18,942 bases of DNA from Lachnospiraceae bacterium UBA6987 (GTDB taxonomy: Bacteria > Bacillota > Clostridia > Lachnospirales > Lachnospiraceae). The first letter of the stretch is position 1; each line of letters begins with the position of its first letter. The notes beneath the pieces were generated by a model. That model saw nothing but the letters and a program-made list of their open reading frames with translations, ran no database searches and was not told the origin of the DNA. The position numbers and the translations under genes are program-made. The stretch covers positions 1 through 18,942 of the forward strand of contig DJYD01000047.1 in assembly GCA_002449955.1 (NCBI GenBank), written 5' to 3'. This document shows positions 7,324 to 14,378 of this stretch, in pieces.

Positions 7324-8949
7324 ATGATCACAGTCAGCAATGTTACCGTACGATTCGGCAAAACACCGCTTTTTGAAGACGTCAACGTCAAATTTGTCCC
7401 CGGCGAATGCTATGGCATCATCGGCGCAAACGGCGCCGGCAAATCCACCTTCCTTCGCGTCCTGACCGGCGAGCTCGAGCCCTCGAAGGGCGATGTCTTC
7501 GTCACGCCCGGCGAACGCATCAGCATCCTGAAGCAGGACCACAACGCCTATGACGATCATCAGGTCCTCGAAACCGTCATGCTCGGCAACCCGCGCCTCT
7601 TCGAAGTCATGAAGGAAAAGGACGCCCTCTATGCCAAGGAGGATTTCACCGAGGAGGACGGCATCAGAGCGAGCGATCTGGAGGCGGAATTTGCCGCCAT
7701 GAACGGCTGGGAAGCGGAATCCGACGCCGCTTCGCTCTTAAACGGTCTGGGCATCGAGCCGGAGCTTCATGAAAAGATGATGAGCGAGCTTACCGGCGCC
7801 GAGAAGGTGAAGGTCCTGCTTGCGCAGGCCCTCTTCGGCAATCCCGACATTCTGCTCATGGACGAGCCGACCAACCATCTGGACCTTGCCGCCATCGCCT
7901 GGCTCGAAGAATTCCTCATCAATTTCGAAAACACCGTGGTGGTGGTCTCCCACGACCGCTACTTCCTGAACAAGGTCTGCACCATGATCGCGGACATCGA
8001 CTACAACAAGATCCAGCTCTATGCCGGCAACTATGACTTCTGGTACGAATCCAGTCAGCTGCGCATCCGCCAGATGAAGGAAGCCAACAAGAAAAAAGAG
8101 GAGCAGATCAAGGAACTGCAGGAATTCATCCAGCGCTTTGCCGCGAACGCCTCCAAATCGAAGCAGGCGACCTCCCGCAAGAGAGCGCTTGAAAAGATCC
8201 AGCTCGATGACATCCGTCCTTCGAGCCGCAAGTACCCTTACATTGATTTCCGCCCCGACCGCAGCATCGGCAACGAAGTGCTGGAGGTCAGTCACCTGAC
8301 GAAGTCCATCCAGGGCGTGAAGATCCTCGACGACATCAGCTTCGTGCTGCGCCACGACGACAAGGTCGCCTTTGTGGGCGCCGACGAATTTGCCAAGACC
8401 GTGCTCTTCCAGATCCTGATGGGCGAGATGGAGCCCGACAGCGGCTCCTACAAGTGGGGCGTGACCACAAGCCGTGCCTACTTCCCGAAGGACAGCTCCG
8501 ACGAATTCAAGGCCGACCTCACGATCACCGAGTGGCTGACCGGCTACTCTCCCGTCAAGGACATGACCTACGTGCGCGGGTTCCTGGGCCGCATGCTCTT
8601 TGCGGGCGACGACGGCGTGAAGAAGCTGACCGTCCTCTCCGGCGGCGAGCGCGTGCGCTGCATGTTCAGCAAGATGATGATCAGCGGCGCGAACGTGCTG
8701 ATCTTTGACGAACCCACGAACCATCTGGATATGGAATCGATCACAGCCTTAAACAACGGCATGATCAAATTCCCGGGCGTGATCTTATTCACCTCCCGCG
8801 ACCATCAGATCGTCCAGACGACCGCAAACCGCATCATTGAGATCATCCAGGGACGGATCATTGACAAGATCACGACCTATGATGAATACCTGGCCGATGA
8901 CGTCATGGCCATGAAGCGCATGGTCTACACGGCAAACACTGAGGAGTAA
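7324..8949 (+). CDS. ABC-F family ATP-binding protein (YkpA/YbiT-like)
   Basis: This 541-aa soluble protein has two ATPase domains and no membrane segment, the hallmark of ABC-F proteins that act on the ribosome. Domain 1: Walker A GANGAGKST (34-42), signature LTGAE (156-160), Walker B ILLMDEP (176-182) and switch histidine H210 (SHDRYF). A charged linker (about 240-300, rich in Lys/Glu) is the usual P-site tRNA interaction motif. Domain 2: Walker A GADEFAKT (352-359), signature LSGGE (438-442), Walker B VLIFDEPTNHLD (458-469) and FTSRDH (489-494), where SHD would be expected. Similarity is to housekeeping YkpA/YbiT-type members rather than antibiotic-resistance members. AAGGAG (7314-7319) is well placed before the ATG. 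It leads a plus-strand cluster with two zinc-ribbon genes. Confidence 0.93.
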   Translation: MITVSNVTVRFGKTPLFEDVNVKFVPGECYGIIGANGAGKSTFLRVLTGELEPSKGDVFVTPGERISILKQDHNAYDDHQVLETVMLGNPRLFEVMKEKDALYAKEDFTEEDGIRASDLEAEFAAMNGWEAESDAASLLNGLGIEPELHEKMMSELTGAEKVKVLLAQALFGNPDILLMDEPTNHLDLAAIAWLEEFLINFENTVVVVSHDRYFLNKVCTMIADIDYNKIQLYAGNYDFWYESSQLRIRQMKEANKKKEEQIKELQEFIQRFAANASKSKQATSRKRALEKIQLDDIRPSSRKYPYIDFRPDRSIGNEVLEVSHLTKSIQGVKILDDISFVLRHDDKVAFVGADEFAKTVLFQILMGEMEPDSGSYKWGVTTSRAYFPKDSSDEFKADLTITEWLTGYSPVKDMTYVRGFLGRMLFAGDDGVKKLTVLSGGERVRCMFSKMMISGANVLIFDEPTNHLDMESITALNNGMIKFPGVILFTSRDHQIVQTTANRIIEIIQGRIIDKITTYDEYLADDVMAMKRMVYTANTEE

Positions 8950-8967
8950 GCCTCAAAGGAGCAACAT

Positions 8968-9537
8968 ATGGCAAAATACTGTACCAACTGCGGCGCAGTT
9001 CTGGAAGATGACGCCGCCTTTTGTCCCGAGTGCGGCATGCGCACGGACTACACAGCTGACGGTGAGGTGCTCGCTTCAGCCGGAGCGGTTTCCGGCCAGA
9101 CTGCAGCTTCCCCGGTTTCAGAAGAAACCACGCCTTCAGCTGCGCCTTCTCCCGAAGCCATAAAGGCCGAGACTGCGGAAACCGTGAAGGCCGAGCAGGT
9201 GCAGCAGACCGCTCCGCCGATCCCGCCTGCACCTTCCCCCGTCAGAGAAGAACTGCCGGAACGCAGCAAGGAAATCAGCACAGCCGGGTATTTCTGGCTC
9301 ATGCTGCTTTACGCCATCCCGATTCTCGGCTTTATTGCGATGCTGATCTTCGGTCTGGCTGCCAGAAACAAAAACCTGCGGAATCATGCCCGCGCCCATC
9401 TTGTCTGGATCATCGTTATCATTGTCGTATCGGTCCTGCTCTATCTCACCATCCGGATCGCTCTTAAAGCCGCCGGCGTCGAGATCGACTGGGAAACGCT
9501 GATGCAGAACATCCGGGATCTGATTCCCGTAAATTAA
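8968..9537 (+). CDS. zinc-ribbon membrane protein, two predicted TM helices
   Basis: This 189-aa protein has no recognised function. It has an N-terminal zinc ribbon (YCTNCG and FCPECG, cysteines 5, 8, 19, 22) and a low-complexity Ala/Pro/Glu/Thr linker (about 30-100). Two hydrophobic helices follow (about 107-131 and 146-166), joined by a basic loop (AARNKNLRNHARAH). A short amphipathic tail completes it. The linker resembles that of the 630-aa zinc-ribbon protein across the divergent promoter. Translation begins 18 bases after the ABC-F stop with AAAGGAG at 8955-8961, so it is co-transcribed with the ABC-F gene. Confidence 0.85.
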   Translation: MAKYCTNCGAVLEDDAAFCPECGMRTDYTADGEVLASAGAVSGQTAASPVSEETTPSAAPSPEAIKAETAETVKAEQVQQTAPPIPPAPSPVREELPERSKEISTAGYFWLMLLYAIPILGFIAMLIFGLAARNKNLRNHARAHLVWIIVIIVVSVLLYLTIRIALKAAGVEIDWETLMQNIRDLIPVN

Positions 9538-9558
9538 TCTGAACAGGAGAGAATGATT

Positions 9559-10005
9559 ATGCCTTACTGCCCCAAATGCGGAAACAAAGTCGATGACGGT
9601 GCGGCTTTCTGCCAGAACTGCGGCGCAAAACTAAACACTTCCAGAACCGATTTCTCCGACGAATTGAAGCGGTTCACCGATACCCCGGACAGCACTTCGC
9701 AGTATGATCCCCGTGACATTGCCGACAACAAGGTAATGGGGGTTCTCTGCTACCTCGGCCTTCTGTGGTTAGTGCCTTTACTGGCCGCCAAGAATTCTCC
9801 GTTTGTGAAGTTCCATCTGAATCAGGGACTGCTAGTCCTGATCATTGCTTTAGCTTCATCGATTCTGAACTGGATCCCGATCATCAACATTTTCGGCTGG
9901 ATCGTCAGTGTTATCGCCTTCGCCTTTGCCATAATCGGCATAGTCAATGTCTGCCAGGGCAAAGCACAGGAGCTGCCGCTGATCGGGAAATACAAACTGC
10001 TCTGA
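9559..10005 (+). CDS. zinc-ribbon DUF4870-like membrane protein
   Basis: This 148-aa protein starts with a zinc ribbon (YCPKCG, FCQNCG; cysteines 4, 7, 18, 21). It continues with a membrane domain of three hydrophobic segments (about 58-77, 87-104, 107-132). The motif FVKFHLNQGLLVLI and the ending LPLIGKYKLL are typical of DUF4870/Tic20-like small membrane proteins, whose role is unknown. The open frame also has an ATG two codons earlier (9553), but AGGAG at 9545-9549 would then be only 3 bases away. The ATG at 9559 has 9-base spacing and gives the usual MPYCPKCG start, so I chose it. It is the third gene of the ABC-F cluster and is followed by an intrinsic terminator. Confidence 0.85.
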   Translation: MPYCPKCGNKVDDGAAFCQNCGAKLNTSRTDFSDELKRFTDTPDSTSQYDPRDIADNKVMGVLCYLGLLWLVPLLAAKNSPFVKFHLNQGLLVLIIALASSILNWIPIINIFGWIVSVIAFAFAIIGIVNVCQGKAQELPLIGKYKLL

Positions 10006-10019
10006 TACACAGACATCCC

Positions 10020-10045
10020 CCGTCCGCAGCCGCGGACGGTTTTTT
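10020..10045 (+). terminator. intrinsic terminator abutting the next ribosome binding site
   Basis: A perfect 8-bp GC-rich stem (10020-10027 with 10032-10039), loop AGCC, and T6 (10040-10045) follow the DUF4870-like gene. The next base begins AAGGAG (10046-10051), the ribosome binding site of the HAD gene, so no separate promoter fits between them. Confidence 0.8.
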
Positions 10046-10056
10046 AAGGAGATAGC

Positions 10057-10698
10057 ATGTACGATATCATCCTCTTCGACCTTGACGGAACACTCTCGGA
10101 CTCAGGTCCCGGGATCATGCATTCCGTGCGTTATGCCCTGGCAAAATACGGGATTGAGGGCGAATCTGAAGCTGCGCTCAGACGCTTTGTCGGTCCGCCC
10201 ATGATCGAATCCTTTATGCGCTTCTATGGGTTTGACCGCGAAAAGGCAAAGCAGGCACTGGCCTATTACCGGGAAGATTACCTGGCTGGAGCGATCTACA
10301 TGAACACGCCATATGCGGGTATGGAGGAAACGCTGCGTGCCTTGACGTCCCTCGGCAAAACGCTTGTGGTCGCGACAGGCAAGCCCACCGTGATGGCGGA
10401 GGATGTGCTGCAGCACTTTGGATGGAGGAAATATTTCCGCTTTATAGCCGGTTCAACCCTTGATGAAACGAGGTCCAGGAAGAAAGATATCATAGAATAT
10501 GCCTTCGAAGAACTTGATCTCCATGACAGAAGCCGTGTCCTGATGGTCGGTGACCGGGACAACGATGTGAATGGAGCAGGGGCCTGCGGCATCGACTGCT
10601 GCGGCGTCCTTTACGGCTATGGCAGCAGGCAGGAGTTAGAAGGAGCCGGAGCGAAATATCTGATCGAAACGCCGGAGGAACTGATAAAGATCGTCTGA
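10057..10698 (+). CDS. HAD-superfamily hydrolase, 5'-nucleotidase/phosphoglycolate phosphatase-like
   Basis: This 213-aa cytosolic phosphatase of HAD subfamily IA has an alpha-helical cap (about residues 16-85). Motif I is FDLDGTLSDSG (D8 nucleophile, D10). Motif II is VVATGKP (T107). Motif III is the lysine at 142-143 in RSRKKDII. Motif IV is MVGDRDNDV (D166, D170). GPPMIESF in the cap and the length resemble the Gph/PpaX-like and HAD_5NT groups of Firmicutes. The exact substrate (5'-mononucleotide, phosphoglycolate or pyrophosphate) cannot be decided from sequence. The start has a good AAGGAG but no obvious promoter of its own, since the preceding terminator's U-tract touches that site. Expression probably depends on read-through from the upstream cluster or on a promoter inside the preceding gene. 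Confidence 0.88.
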   Translation: MYDIILFDLDGTLSDSGPGIMHSVRYALAKYGIEGESEAALRRFVGPPMIESFMRFYGFDREKAKQALAYYREDYLAGAIYMNTPYAGMEETLRALTSLGKTLVVATGKPTVMAEDVLQHFGWRKYFRFIAGSTLDETRSRKKDIIEYAFEELDLHDRSRVLMVGDRDNDVNGAGACGIDCCGVLYGYGSRQELEGAGAKYLIETPEELIKIV

Positions 10699-10711
10699 CC
10701 GAAAAAAGAGA

Positions 10712-10735
10712 AAGGCACGCCGAAAGGCGTGCCTT
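10712..10735. terminator. two-way terminator between HAD gene and cbiO
   Basis: A perfect 10-bp stem (10712-10721 with 10726-10735) has a GAAA tetraloop on the plus strand. On the minus strand it is followed by a U-rich tract (TCTCTTTTTT), which makes it the better terminator for the leftward cbiO transcript. On the plus strand the following tract is ATTTA, which is weaker. Confidence 0.75.
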
Positions 10736-10782
10736 ATTTAAACTCCTGTAAAGATTCTGCCATTTGAAAAGAGCAGTCTCTG

Positions 10783-11502
10783 CTATCTTCTGCTCAGGCT
10801 AAGCGGCAGCTCCAGATGATTGGCCTCAAGGAGCGCCTTATCCCTCAGTACCTCCTCCGCCTTTCCGTCTGCCGCGATGCGGCCCTCCGAAAGCAGGATC
10901 ACGCGCTCACAGGTATCCAGGATCATGTCCAGATCATGGGAGGCGATCAGTTTTGTCTGCGAAAGGCCATTGATCCTGCGGATGATCAGCCGTCTGTTGT
11001 ACGGATCTAACGCCGCCGTCGGTTCGTCCATCAGGATGGTCTCCGGCTCCATCGCGAGGATCGTCGCAATGGCTGCCATCTTCTTCTCTCCGCCGGAGAG
11101 CTTGTGATTATAGCTGTGCTTCAGCGCCTGAAGTTCCAGCCTCTCCAGCACTTCGTCCACTCTTCTTTCGGCTTCTTCCTTCGTCATGCCGTAGTTTAAC
11201 GGCGCAAACATCATATCATCATACACCGTAGGCATGAACATCTGATCGTCGGAATCCTGCAGGATAAAACCGGTCTTCCGGCGGATAAGCGGCAGATTCG
11301 CTTTGTCCAATCTAAGTCCGGCAGATATAATCTCGCCCTCCCCGAACAGCAGCCCTAAAAGAAGCTTCATGACCGTGGATTTTCCGGCACCGTTTGCGCC
11401 GATCAGTCCCACGGCTTCCCCGCCGCGGATGGTGAAGGAAAGGTCCCGGATCACTTCTTTTCCCGTTTCATAGGCAAAGCTTACTTTTTTGAATTCGATC
11501 AT
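10783..11502 (-). CDS. cbiO: ECF-type metal transporter ATPase (CbiO/LarO-like)
   Basis: This 239-aa ATPase drives the energy-coupling-factor transporter encoded with it. Motifs: Walker A GANGAGKST (35-43), Q-loop Q82 in GFILQDSDDQMF, signature LSGGE (135-139), Walker B ILMDEP (156-161) and switch histidine H189 in ASHD. The LQDSDDQMF segment is characteristic of CbiO/NikO-type ECF ATPases. There is only one ATPase gene, so it probably works as a homodimer, as in dedicated Ni/Co ECF systems. The start lies 3 bases after the cbiQ stop, and the ribosome binding site GAGGTGA overlaps that stop. The metal is most likely nickel, because the operon diverges from larBCE. Confidence 0.94.
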   Translation of the reverse strand: MIEFKKVSFAYETGKEVIRDLSFTIRGGEAVGLIGANGAGKSTVMKLLLGLLFGEGEIISAGLRLDKANLPLIRRKTGFILQDSDDQMFMPTVYDDMMFAPLNYGMTKEEAERRVDEVLERLELQALKHSYNHKLSGGEKKMAAIATILAMEPETILMDEPTAALDPYNRRLIIRRINGLSQTKLIASHDLDMILDTCERVILLSEGRIAADGKAEEVLRDKALLEANHLELPLSLSRR

Positions 11503-11505
11503 CTT

Positions 11506-12309
11506 TCACCTCACAAAGAGACTGCCGAGCAGTCCGGATACATTGACAAAACGAAGCAGAAGAAAAAGGCTCACCCCGATAAGCGTATAAGCCACATCCT
11601 TCATGGCAAAGCGGCGCTCTGCCGCGTACCGGAATTCCCGGTCATACCCACGCAGCAGCATGGCGGCGTAGATTTCCTGCGCCCTGTCCATGCTGCGCAG
11701 CAGGAGCTGTCCGAGAAACGACCCCCAGGCCGAGATGTGGATCCCCTTTTGTCCCGGCGCCCGCAGATGGTAAGCCTCCGTCATTACGGCCAGCTCGCGG
11801 GTAAGCACGCCCACGTAGCGGTAGGTAAGGAGCAGCAAGGTCACGAGCGTTTTCGGAAAATGCACCGCCCGCAGCGCGGCGCAGATCCTGTCGAACGGAG
11901 TTGTCGCAACAAGCAGGAAGGAAGCCATCAGGCACAGCACGCCCTTAAGCATCAGCGTGAGCATGCTGATCACGCCGCCGGATACGGAAAGGCTGCCCAC
12001 GCGGAGAATGATCTCCCTGTCGAAAAAGGGATTGAAAAGCCCCACCGCCATGACGAGCGGCAGGACGATGCGCAGCTTGTAAAAACAGGTGCGGACAGGG
12101 ATCCCGCTAATCTGGAAAAGCAGCACCGGCCAGAGCAGCATAGGGATCAGGCCGCTCAGATCATATTTATGAAATGACATGACGATAACGATATACGCCA
12201 CCGTGACCAGCAGTTTGGCCCCCGCATGCAGACTGTGGATGGAGGACTTTCGGGCGGAAAGCTCATCCATCGTGCCAAGCTCGGCCAGTGCTTTTTCCAT
12301 CTTGTTCAT
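11506..12309 (-). CDS. cbiQ: ECF transporter transmembrane coupling protein (CbiQ/LarQ-like)
   Basis: This 267-aa membrane protein is the T component that couples ATP hydrolysis to the substrate-binding subunit. Several hydrophobic segments (about 33-66, 82-95, 107-137, 153-170 and 235-262) frame two cytoplasmic coupling helices. These carry the family's short arginine motifs: HLRAPG (R183) and AMLLRGYD (R220). SLHAGAKLL near residue 26 is also typical. The ATG has AGGA at 8 bases. An alternative ATG three codons in cannot be excluded. It is preceded by a strong intergenic hairpin (12333-12358) and followed immediately by cbiO. Confidence 0.93.
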   Translation of the reverse strand: MNKMEKALAELGTMDELSARKSSIHSLHAGAKLLVTVAYIVIVMSFHKYDLSGLIPMLLWPVLLFQISGIPVRTCFYKLRIVLPLVMAVGLFNPFFDREIILRVGSLSVSGGVISMLTLMLKGVLCLMASFLLVATTPFDRICAALRAVHFPKTLVTLLLLTYRYVGVLTRELAVMTEAYHLRAPGQKGIHISAWGSFLGQLLLRSMDRAQEIYAAMLLRGYDREFRYAAERRFAMKDVAYTLIGVSLFLLLRFVNVSGLLGSLFVR

Positions 12310-12332
12310 ACTTCTTTTCCTGTAAACATACA

Positions 12333-12358
12333 GCAGGGAGCGCAGCTGCGCCCCCTGC
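12333..12358 (-). other. intercistronic hairpin between cbiM and cbiQ
   Basis: A 13-bp inverted repeat (12333-12345 with 12346-12358; one G-U pair in the minus-strand RNA) fills much of the 65-base cbiM-cbiQ gap. No U-tract follows it in the direction of transcription, so it does not look like a terminator for this operon. It could act as an mRNA processing or stability element. Confidence 0.6.
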
Positions 12359-12374
12359 CTTTTTTCTTCAAGCT

Positions 12375-13433
12375 TCAGGCTGTCTTTGTTTTCTTTTTGC
12401 GGAAGAAGCCTCCGATGAGGCAGATCACCACCGCCGCACCGGCCACGATCGCCGCACCGACGATGCCGGAAACACTTGTTCCGGCGGGATCTTCGCTTCC
12501 CGGGAAGGCATAGTCCGGCAGGAAAGATGTCTTTTCCTGTATGCTGCCAGCCTTATCCGCCACGTCGCTTGCGACGCCGAATTCCTCTTCATCAAGGCCC
12601 ATGTTTGCCCCGTAACCTTCTTCCTCATTGCCGAAGAGCGCCCATTCGAGGCCGTCAGGGTTGCTGCTCGCAAGAAGGCTGAGGCCTCCGCCCACAAGCA
12701 GGGTGACCGCCGCAAGGACTGCCAGGGTGGTTCCCAGTGAAGTCCTGGCGGTAAGCGAGGCATCTGCCTCCTTCACATCCTTTATCAGCTCCGGTCTGGT
12801 CTCAAAAACAAAGCAGAGCACTGCGGAGGTGATCAGACCTTCCACCAAACCGATTGCCAGATGGATCGGCTGCATCAGGGCCACAAAGCCGCCGAAAGGC
12901 AGCTCCGTAATGCCGGAAAGACTCGTTTCCAGAACAACGGAAAACGCACCGAGCTGGAGGGTCAGCACGCAGCCGAGAATCGAAGCCGCTATGATGCGGC
13001 CGCGCAGTGCGCCCTTGCCGTCCCCGAACCATTTGCCCCTGATGATGGGTCTCCAGATCAGATAATAGCCGACGAAGCAGCCGTAGAAAGCCATGTTCCA
13101 GATATTGGCGCCCAGCGCCATGAGGCCGCCGTCGGCAAAGAAAAGACATTGGATCGCGAGGATTACGATCATGGAAAGGAAGCCCGCCTCCGGGCCGAGC
13201 AGGGCGGAAAGCAGCATGCCGCCGCACATATGTCCCGAAGATCCCGTTCCGGGGATCGTATAATTGATCATCTGTCCGGCAAAGACCAGCGCCGCCGAAA
13301 CAGCCATGAGCGGGAGCTTCTGCGGCTCATCTTCTTTTTTCAGTCTGTGTAGAGAGACTCCGGCCGCCGTGCCTGAAGCCACATACATGGCGCCGGCCAC
13401 GGCTGGGGCAAGCAAAGCATCTGCCATATGCAT
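12375..13433 (-). CDS. cbiM: ECF metal transporter substrate-binding subunit, CbiM-PDGLE fusion (Lar(MN)-like)
   Basis: The product (352 aa from this start) fuses a CbiM/NikM S component (about 1-215) to a CbiN-like PDGLE domain (about 235-345, PDGLE at 259-263, then LPDYAFPG and a last TM helix). In NikM/CbiM proteins the processed N-terminus, His2 and an internal His bind the metal. Here these are M1-H2 in MHMADALL and H68 in GTGSSGHMCGG. A longer open frame starts at 13454, but its extra codons contain the AAGGAGG ribosome binding site (13442-13448), which lies 8 bases before the ATG at 13433. The shorter start also restores the metal-binding N-terminus. The promoter at 13465-13494 would leave almost no leader for the longer form. 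A fused MN subunit beside lar genes matches the nickel transporter described in Lactobacillus plantarum. Confidence 0.93.
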   Translation of the reverse strand: MHMADALLAPAVAGAMYVASGTAAGVSLHRLKKEDEPQKLPLMAVSAALVFAGQMINYTIPGTGSSGHMCGGMLLSALLGPEAGFLSMIVILAIQCLFFADGGLMALGANIWNMAFYGCFVGYYLIWRPIIRGKWFGDGKGALRGRIIAASILGCVLTLQLGAFSVVLETSLSGITELPFGGFVALMQPIHLAIGLVEGLITSAVLCFVFETRPELIKDVKEADASLTARTSLGTTLAVLAAVTLLVGGGLSLLASSNPDGLEWALFGNEEEGYGANMGLDEEEFGVASDVADKAGSIQEKTSFLPDYAFPGSEDPAGTSVSGIVGAAIVAGAAVVICLIGGFFRKKKTKTA

Positions 13434-13464
13434 AACACACACCTCCTTATGCAAACCTGCCGTT

Positions 13465-13494
13465 ATTATATCGGGACCGGAAATGGCCGCGCAA
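13465..13494 (-). promoter_or_regulatory. promoter for the cbiMQO operon
   Basis: On the minus strand there is a consensus -10 TATAAT (13465-13470). A TTGCGC -35 (13489-13494) lies 18 bases away. Predicted initiation near 13459 leaves a leader of about 25 nt, too short for a cobalamin riboswitch. A CCCCC-A-GGGGG dyad (13496-13506) sits just upstream of the -35 box. Confidence 0.6.
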
Positions 13495-13495
13495 G

Positions 13496-13506
13496 CCCCC
13501 AGGGGG
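13496..13506. promoter_or_regulatory. G/C dyad between cbiM and larB promoters, candidate operator
   Basis: A perfect C5-A-G5 dyad lies 2 bases upstream of the cbiM -35 box and about 55 bases before the larB -35 box. Its position in the divergent control region suggests a regulator site, but the motif matches no operator I can name. It could be chance. Confidence 0.3.
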
Positions 13507-13561
13507 GATGAAAAGTGTGGATAATCACCTTTTTCCTTTATAAATCATCATCTGCATGACA

Positions 13562-13590
13562 TTGAAATGAATCCTTCAAACATGTATAAT
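13562..13590 (+). promoter_or_regulatory. promoter for the larBCE operon
   Basis: TTGAAA (13562-13567) and a perfect TATAAT (13585-13590) are 17 bases apart. Initiation is expected near 13597, leaving about 26 nt before the TTG start of larB. It diverges from the cbiM promoter within the 189-base gap. Confidence 0.8.
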
Positions 13591-13622
13591 AAGACCATCT
13601 TGACAAGAAGAGGAACTGTCCT

Positions 13623-14378
13623 TTGAAAAGCGAAACCAGAGAAATGCTTGAAGCCGTCCGCGAAGGCACGCTCTCCGTTGATGAGGCGTTGCTGAAGCTG
13701 AAGACGGAACCCTTTGAAGATATCGGCTATGCCAAGGTCGACCTGCACCGGAAAACCAGACAGGGCTTTGCCGAGGTGATCTACGGCGCAGGAAAAACGC
13801 CCTCTCAGATCATCGGCATCATTCGCAGCATGCAGGCGCATCATGAACGCGGCATCCTGATCACCAGACTGTCCCGCGAAGCAGCCGATGCGGTCTCCGC
13901 GGAGATCCCTCTGCGCTACAGCGAGCAGGCACGCCTTGCCTTCTGCGGTGAAGTGCCTGCGGCAAACGGCATCGGCCGCATTGTCGTTGCGACTGGCGGC
14001 ACCAGCGACATCCCCGTTGCCGAAGAAGCCGCTCTGACCGCCGAATACCTGGGCAATGAGGTCTGCCGCCTCTATGACGTGGGCGTTTCCGGGATCCACA
14101 GACTCCTTAGCCATAAGGAAGAGATCATGAACGCCAGCGTGATCATTGCCGTCGCCGGCATGGAAGGCGCGCTTGCCAGCGTGGTCGGCGGTCTTGCCGA
14201 CTGCCCGGTGATCGCTGTCCCGACGAGCGTCGGCTACGGCGCTGCCTTCGGCGGCATTACCGCCCTGCTTTCCATGCTGAATTCCTGCGCCAGCGGCGTC
14301 TCGGTCGTCAATATTGACAACGGCTTCGGCGCCGGATATCTTGCGGCCATGATCAACCACATGGAGGTTTCCCGATGA
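13623..14378 (+). CDS. larB: LarB, NPN cofactor biosynthesis carboxylase/hydrolase
   Basis: LarB (251 aa, normal length) starts nickel-pincer nucleotide synthesis. It carboxylates the pyridinium ring of nicotinic acid adenine dinucleotide and splits the phosphoanhydride, releasing AMP and pyridinium-3,5-dicarboxylic acid mononucleotide. The N-terminal part carries DIGYAKVDLHRKTRQGFAEV (33-52). The C-terminal half is a PurE/AIR-carboxylase-like domain, with VVATGGTSDIPVAEEA (121-136), AVAGMEGALASVVGGL (176-191) and TSVGYGAAFGGI (201-212). C222 in LNSCASG probably corresponds to the cysteine that forms the covalent adduct in the characterised enzyme. The start is TTG, with GAGGAA 7 bases upstream; the first ATG (codon 8) would remove conserved sequence and lacks a site. 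The end overlaps larC as ATGA. Confidence 0.94.
   Translation: MKSETREMLEAVREGTLSVDEALLKLKTEPFEDIGYAKVDLHRKTRQGFAEVIYGAGKTPSQIIGIIRSMQAHHERGILITRLSREAADAVSAEIPLRYSEQARLAFCGEVPAANGIGRIVVATGGTSDIPVAEEAALTAEYLGNEVCRLYDVGVSGIHRLLSHKEEIMNASVIIAVAGMEGALASVVGGLADCPVIAVPTSVGYGAAFGGITALLSMLNSCASGVSVVNIDNGFGAGYLAAMINHMEVSR

Noticed and set aside
7738..8724. 328-codon minus-strand open frame inside the ABC-F gene
   Set aside because: It is antisense to a well-supported ABC-F protein. The His/Val/Leu-biased composition is that of a shadow frame in GC-rich DNA.
12333..12364. plus-strand intrinsic terminator
   Set aside because: The hairpin is followed by a T-tract only on the plus strand, where no gene is transcribed into it. 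It lies within the leftward cbi operon.
13434..13622. cobalamin or other riboswitch ahead of cbiM
   Set aside because: The predicted cbiM leader is only about 25 nt and no conserved riboswitch boxes are visible in the gap.
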